Shown in pieces: positions 60,004-64,000 of a DNA stretch of 64,000 nucleotides. How positions within the stretch are numbered: position 1 is the stretch's first letter; every line of letters starts with the position of its first letter. This DNA is from Amycolatopsis granulosa. Lineage in GTDB: Bacteria; Actinomycetota; Actinomycetes; Mycobacteriales; Pseudonocardiaceae. The position numbers and the translations under genes are program-made. The stretch covers positions 1,612,001-1,676,000 of the forward strand of contig NZ_JAANOV010000001.1 of assembly GCF_011758745.1 (NCBI RefSeq). The letters are read 5' to 3'. Under the pieces are notes generated by a model, which was not told the origin of the DNA, did no database searches, and worked only from the letters and a program-made list of their open reading frames with translations.

Positions 60004-62109
60004 GTGGACCTTCACCTCCTGCGCGAACGAGCCGAAACGCTGCTCCAGGCATTGGCCGGCAGCGGCGCGACCCTGCGCGACGACCAGTGGACCGCGATCG
60101 AGGCGCTGGTCGCCCACCACAGGCGCGCCCTCGTCGTGCAGCGCACCGGGTGGGGCAAGTCGGCCGTGTACTTCCTCGCCACCGCACTGCTGCGCGAGCG
60201 CGGAGCCGGCCCGACGGTCATCATCTCGCCGCTGCTGGCCTTGATGCGCAACCAGATCGCGGCCGCCGGGCGCGCCGGCATCCACGCGGCGACGATGAAC
60301 TCGGCGAACCCGCAGGAGTGGGACGACGTGCAGGCGCGCATCACCGCCGGTGAGATCGACGTGCTGCTGGTCAGCCCGGAGCGGCTGAACAACCCGGACT
60401 TTCGCGACAGCGTGCTGCCCAAGCTGACCGCCACGGCCGGCCTGCTGGTGGTCGACGAGGCGCACTGCATCTCCGACTGGGGGCACGACTTCCGGCCGGA
60501 CTACCGGCGCCTGCGGACACTGCTCACCGGGTTGCCCGAAGGTGTCCCGGTGCTGGCGACCACCGCGACGGCCAACGACCGGGTGGTCACCGACGTCGCC
60601 GAGCAGCTCGGGCTCGGCCGGGGTGGCGACACGCTGGTCCTGCGCGGGCCGCTGGACCGGGAAAGCCTGCACCTGTCGGTGGCCGAACTGCCCACGCCAC
60701 AGGCCCGGCTCGCCTGGCTCGCGGACCGCCTCGGCGAGCTGCCCGGGTCCGGCATCATCTACACGTTGACCGTCGCCGCGGCACACGACATCGCGGAGAT
60801 GCTGCGGGAGCGCGGGTTTCCGGTCACGGCCTACACGGGCAAGACCGAGCCGGCCGAGCGGGAGGCGGCCGAGGACGATCTGCTCGCCAACCGGGTCAAG
60901 GCGCTGGTGGCGACCTCGGCCCTGGGAATGGGGTTCGACAAGCCCGACCTCGGGTTCGTCGTGCACGTCGGCGCGCCGTCCTCGCCGATCGCCTACTACC
61001 AGCAGGTCGGACGCGCCGGCCGCGGTGTGCGCAGGGCGGAGGTGATCCTCCTGCCCGGCGCGGAGGACGCCGAGATCTGGCGGTACTTCGGATCGCTGGC
61101 CTTCCCCGACGAGCAGCGCGTCACGCAGGTGCTCAACGCCCTCGCCTACGCCGACCGTCCATTGTCGACGGCGGCGCTCGAACCGATGGTCGAGCTGTCC
61201 CGGTCGCGACTGGAGATGGTGCTGAAGGTGCTGGATGTGGACGGTGCGGTGCGCCGCGTCAAGGGCGGCTGGGAGGCGACCGGGCAGGACTGGCACTACG
61301 AGCGCGAGCGCTACGAGCGCGTTGCCCAGGCACGGCAGGCCGAGCAGCGGGCGATGCTGGAGTACCAGTCCACCACCTCGTGCCGCATGGAGTTCCTGCG
61401 CCGACAGCTCGACGACCCCTACGCGGAGCCGTGCGGCCGATGCGACAACTGCACGGGTCTCCACCAGGACATCACCGTGTCGGCGGAAGCGGTCGAGAAG
61501 ACCGACGAGCGACTCCGACGGCCCGGGGTCGAGGTGAGTCCACGCCGGCAGTGGCCAACCGGCATGGCCTCGCTCGACGTACCGCTGTCCGGGCGGATCG
61601 GGAAGGGCGAGCTCGCCGAGCCGGGCCGCACGCTCGGGCGGCTGACCGACGTCGGCTGGGGCAGCCGGCTGCGTGAGCTGGTCGGCGAGCGCGCCGCCGA
61701 CGGTGAGGTACCCGAAGCGGTGTTCCAGGCATGCGTGCAGGTCCTGGCGGCCTGGGACTGGCAGCAGCGCCCGACGGCCGTGGTGGCACTGCCGTCGGCG
61801 ACACGACCGCGACTGGTGCACGACCTCGCCACCAAGCTGGCCCGGGTCGGGCGGCTGCACTTCCTCGGAGCGATGGAGAGCCGTGGCGGGCGGCCCCGCC
61901 GCGCCAACAGCGCTCAGCGGGTGGCCGACCTGTGGCAATCGCTTGCCATACCGGGTGATCTCATCGCGACGCTTTCCGGCGTGGACGGTCCGGTGTTGCT
62001 TGTGGACGATCTCGTGGACACGGGCTGGACCATGACGCTGGCTGCCCGGCTGCTGCGTCAGGCCGGTGCACCAGCGGTGCTGCCCTTCGCCCTGGCGAGT
62101 ACGAACTAA
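60004..62109 (+). CDS. RecQ-like DNA helicase fused to a phosphoribosyltransferase domain
   Basis: This 701-residue protein starts at GTG 60004. The helicase core has LRDDQWTAIEAL, Walker A-like RTGWGKSAVYFLA, DEAHCISDWGHDFRPDYRRL and ATTATANDRV. Motifs V and VI (ALGMGFDKPDLGFVVHVGAPSSPIAYYQQVGRAGR) follow, and then a zinc cluster in RCDNCTGL. Residues about 570-701 form an extra domain with VLLVDDLVDTGWTMTLAARLLRQAG, the PRPP-binding signature of type I phosphoribosyltransferases. This fusion is known in actinobacteria but its nucleotide role is unclear. The upstream neighbour is divergent, and repetitive DNA follows. Confidence 0.93.
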   Translation: MDLHLLRERAETLLQALAGSGATLRDDQWTAIEALVAHHRRALVVQRTGWGKSAVYFLATALLRERGAGPTVIISPLLALMRNQIAAAGRAGIHAATMNSANPQEWDDVQARITAGEIDVLLVSPERLNNPDFRDSVLPKLTATAGLLVVDEAHCISDWGHDFRPDYRRLRTLLTGLPEGVPVLATTATANDRVVTDVAEQLGLGRGGDTLVLRGPLDRESLHLSVAELPTPQARLAWLADRLGELPGSGIIYTLTVAAAHDIAEMLRERGFPVTAYTGKTEPAEREAAEDDLLANRVKALVATSALGMGFDKPDLGFVVHVGAPSSPIAYYQQVGRAGRGVRRAEVILLPGAEDAEIWRYFGSLAFPDEQRVTQVLNALAYADRPLSTAALEPMVELSRSRLEMVLKVLDVDGAVRRVKGGWEATGQDWHYERERYERVAQARQAEQRAMLEYQSTTSCRMEFLRRQLDDPYAEPCGRCDNCTGLHQDITVSAEAVEKTDERLRRPGVEVSPRRQWPTGMASLDVPLSGRIGKGELAEPGRTLGRLTDVGWGSRLRELVGERAADGEVPEAVFQACVQVLAAWDWQQRPTAVVALPSATRPRLVHDLATKLARVGRLHFLGAMESRGGRPRRANSAQRVADLWQSLAIPGDLIATLSGVDGPVLLVDDLVDTGWTMTLAARLLRQAGAPAVLPFALASTN

Positions 62110-62269
62110 GGGGATCTATCGGCTGATGATGACGTTCGGCGCTGCGCAAGGTGGGAGGAACGGGGTGATGGATCGGTAGGAGGGATGCGGGCGGCGTGGC
62201 TTGCACCTGACAGACGGCGGTGATGGCCGCAGCGGACCGCGGACGGGCAGGCATGGCCCCGGCGCGCCA
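62110..62269. other. Spacer after the helicase
   Basis: No gene is seen between the helicase stop and the repetitive block. Confidence 0.4.
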
Positions 62270-62745
62270 CGGCGACCCGGCAGCTCAGCGGTCTCAGCAG
62301 TCTCAGCGGGTGCTGCGCCTCAGCGGCGCGACGGCCCAGCGGCCCGGCGGCTCAGCGGCCCGGCGGCTCAGCGGGTGCTGCGCCTCAGCGGCGCGGCGGC
62401 GCGACGGCTCAACGCCCGGCGGCTCAACGCCCGGCGGCTCAGCGGCGCGGCGGCTCAGCGGCGCAGCGGCGCGGCGGCGCGGCGGCTCCGGGCGTGGCGG
62501 CTCAGGGCCCAGCGGCTCAGGGCCCGGCGCTGGCGGCCTGGCGAACCAAAGACCTGACGGTCCAACGGCGCGACGGTCCAGCGGCACGGCGGGTCAGCGC
62601 ACGGCTGCCCAGCGGCACGGCAGGCCAACGTCCCGCCCGCCGGCAGCTCGGCGATCCAAAGGCCCGACGGTCCAACTGCCCGACGGTCCAACTGCCCGAC
62701 GGTCCAACTGCCCGACGGTCCGGCAGGCAGCGGCACGGCAGGCCA
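62270..62745. repeat. GC-rich degenerate short-repeat block
   Basis: Imperfect repeats based on CGGCGGCTCAGCGG and CGGCGGCTCAACGCC (from about 62340 to 62530) give way to a 16-bp tandem unit (62665-62721). The repeats drift by one or a few bases and do not keep a reading frame with protein-like composition. It looks like a slipped-strand minisatellite in intergenic DNA. Confidence 0.75.
62665..62721. repeat. 16-bp tandem repeat, 3.6 copies
   Basis: CGACGGTCCAACTGCC repeats exactly at 62665, 62681 and 62697, followed by a partial CGACGGTCC at 62713. There are no spacers. Confidence 0.9.
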
Positions 62746-63142
62746 GCAGCACGGCGGCGGCCGGCACTTCTGGACGGGTGGGGGCTCGGGCTTCGGGCCG
62801 CTCGCCGGGAGTATCGGGCTCATGTCCGGGATCACGTGCTCGGTCGGGGCCGCCGAGCACGGGAGCAGGGCGGAAGCAGCACCTGCTCACCGTCGGGATC
62901 AGGCCGACCGGTCCGGACCCGCTCGTGGGCTCCGCGACGGGAGGCACGAGTGGCGCCTCAGCAGGTGGACGAGCGCGAAGCAGCGCCGACACCCGGCTGC
63001 CCAACATCCCCCCGGAGTCCCGGGCAGCACCCAGGAGCCCGGGAAGACGGCCGAGCGCACCCGGTTCAGGCGAAAAGTCACCTTTCCCTTCCCGCCGCGG
63101 TATGGCATTGTCCCACTCGATCGGGTGAACGTGGAGGCGTGC
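62746..63142. other. Spacer before the MHS carrier
   Basis: About 400 bp without a convincing gene. The last bases carry GGAGGCG, the ribosome site of the carrier at 63143. Confidence 0.45.
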
Positions 63143-64000
63143 ATGGTGGAGTCGCAGATCGGTGGCGGGGTTCGGCATCGGCTGCCGGTCCGGAAGTTGT
63201 TCGCGGCCAGCGTCGGCAACGCGCTGGAGTGGTTCGACTGGACGATCTACGCCACCTTCAGCATCTACTTCGCCACGGCGTTCTTCCCCGCGGGCAACGA
63301 CCTGCTGGCCCAGATCAACACGTTCGCGACCTACGCGCTCGCCTTCTTCTTCCGGCCCCTGGGCGGGCTGCTCCTCGGCCGGTTCGCCGACGTCCGCGGC
63401 CGCAAACCCGCCATGCTCCTCACCATCAGCCTGATGGCAGGTGGCTCCGTGGTGATCGCCATCCTGCCGACCTTCCACCAAGTCGGATGGCTCGCCCCGG
63501 TCCTGCTGCTCCTCGCCCGCGTCGCGCAGGGATTGTCCCTCGGAGGCGAGGTGTCCAACGCCTCCGCCTACCTCGGTGAGATCGCCCCGCCCAGGTGGCG
63601 CGGCCGCTACTCCTCGTTCTTCTACATCTCCACCGGCTCCGCGGTCCTGCTCGCCTCGGTGCTCGGGTTCGTGCTCGCCCGCACCATGGACAAGCCCGAC
63701 CTGAGCTCCTACGGCTGGCGCATCCCGTTCCTGCTCGGCGGCGTCCTCGGCATGATCGGGCTGTGGCTGCGGCGCAGCCTCTCCGAGACCGAGCAGTTCG
63801 AGCAGAACAAAAGCCGCGCCCAGCGCGTGCGCCGCCCGCTGCTGACGACCCTGCGCGAACACCCCAAGGCCGTCGTCCAGCTCGTCGGCATCACCATGCT
63901 GTCGACGCTGTGCTACTACACGTTCTTCAGCGCCCTCACGCCGTTCGCGGTCAAAACCCGCCACGCGAACGACGTCGACGTCTTCCTCGCCCTGTCCATC
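63143..64000 (+). CDS. MFS transporter, MHS family (cut by window end)
   Basis: The first 286 residues of a carrier of about 430 residues are present; the frame is open at base 64000. The MHS hallmark GNALEWFDWTIYATFSIYF, then FFRPLGGLLLGRFADVRGRKPAMLLTISL and QGLSLGGEVSNASAYLGE, are intact, with the sixth-span boundary at GLWLRRSLSETEQF. It shares these motifs with the 33231-34547 carrier but has WFDW instead of WYDF, closer to proline/betaine or dicarboxylate members. It starts at ATG 63143, behind GGAGGCG. No linked enzymes are visible. Confidence 0.92.
   Translation, partial: MVESQIGGGVRHRLPVRKLFAASVGNALEWFDWTIYATFSIYFATAFFPAGNDLLAQINTFATYALAFFFRPLGGLLLGRFADVRGRKPAMLLTISLMAGGSVVIAILPTFHQVGWLAPVLLLLARVAQGLSLGGEVSNASAYLGEIAPPRWRGRYSSFFYISTGSAVLLASVLGFVLARTMDKPDLSSYGWRIPFLLGGVLGMIGLWLRRSLSETEQFEQNKSRAQRVRRPLLTTLREHPKAVVQLVGITMLSTLCYYTFFSALTPFAVKTRHANDVDVFLALSI

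Noticed and set aside
62665-62721. CRISPR array
   Set aside because: The 16-bp units follow each other without spacers, and no cas genes are nearby.
62220-63128. A 302-residue frame across the repeat block
   Set aside because: It is encoded by drifting short repeats, shows no coherent domain and has no ribosome site.

Overview
The window is very GC-rich (roughly 70 %), uses many GTG and some TTG starts, and packs genes into operons with 1-4 nt stop/start overlaps. DUF3558-type lipoproteins, a mycobacterial-style gene order (lepA, rpsT, holA, comEC/comEA, degV, octT-like, gpgP, rsfS, nadD) and a tandem glycine riboswitch ahead of gcvH-glyA-sdaA point to an actinobacterium. Pseudonocardiaceae (Amycolatopsis-like) is the best guess, but the species cannot be fixed from the sequence alone.

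Layout. 1-5.8 kb: a three-gene lipoprotein operon, an enoyl-CoA hydratase, a secreted RNase Sa-like/barstar pair, an MDR oxidoreductase, an alpha/beta hydrolase and an AhpD-like protein. 5.9-11.1 kb: an amino-acid permease, a glycine-rich secreted protein, and a YceI/MarR divergon whose MarR side runs on into two DsbA-fold proteins flanking a PPOX-type flavin protein, with a perfect 16-bp palindrome between yceI and marR. 11.1-14.5 kb: glycine riboswitch, gcvH, glyA and sdaA, which together take glycine to serine to pyruvate. 14.6-25.9 kb: a catabolic island-like operon (hydantoinase/oxoprolinase A and B, MFS carrier, isochorismatase-fold protein lacking the usual cysteine, alpha-oxoamine synthase, SDR, MmsA-type dehydrogenase) with a GntR/FCD regulator and a divergent aminotransferase. 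26-30 kb: a fused indolepyruvate:ferredoxin oxidoreductase with a divergent AsnC regulator. 30-34.6 kb: an IclR regulator, a self-sufficient CYP116B-type P450 fused to its reductase and ferredoxin, and an MHS-family carrier, which looks like a compact uptake-plus-oxidation module. 35-36.2 kb: a methyltransferase/MerR divergon.

36.2-44.05 kb is a decayed genomic island at tRNA-Val(CAC). It has a 169-bp direct repeat that includes the 3' 43 nt of the tRNA, two different broken tyrosine recombinases, a second repeat of about 150 bp carrying a hairpin with a compensatory base change, a broken MFS gene, several orphan proteins, and a P-loop ATPase overlapped by a gene with an R-x4-H (HEPN RNase-like) motif. 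This last pair is the best candidate for an undescribed, probably defensive, system, although the ATPase looks incomplete.

44.1-60 kb is conserved housekeeping sequence: nitronate monooxygenase, a second PPOX protein, lepA, rpsT, holA, a SAM-I-like riboswitch before thrC, comEC/comEA, degV, methylglucose-lipopolysaccharide-type genes (octT-like, gpgP), rsfS and nadD. It is followed by a RecQ-like helicase fused to a phosphoribosyltransferase domain, about 1 kb of repetitive non-coding DNA, and an MHS carrier cut by the window end.
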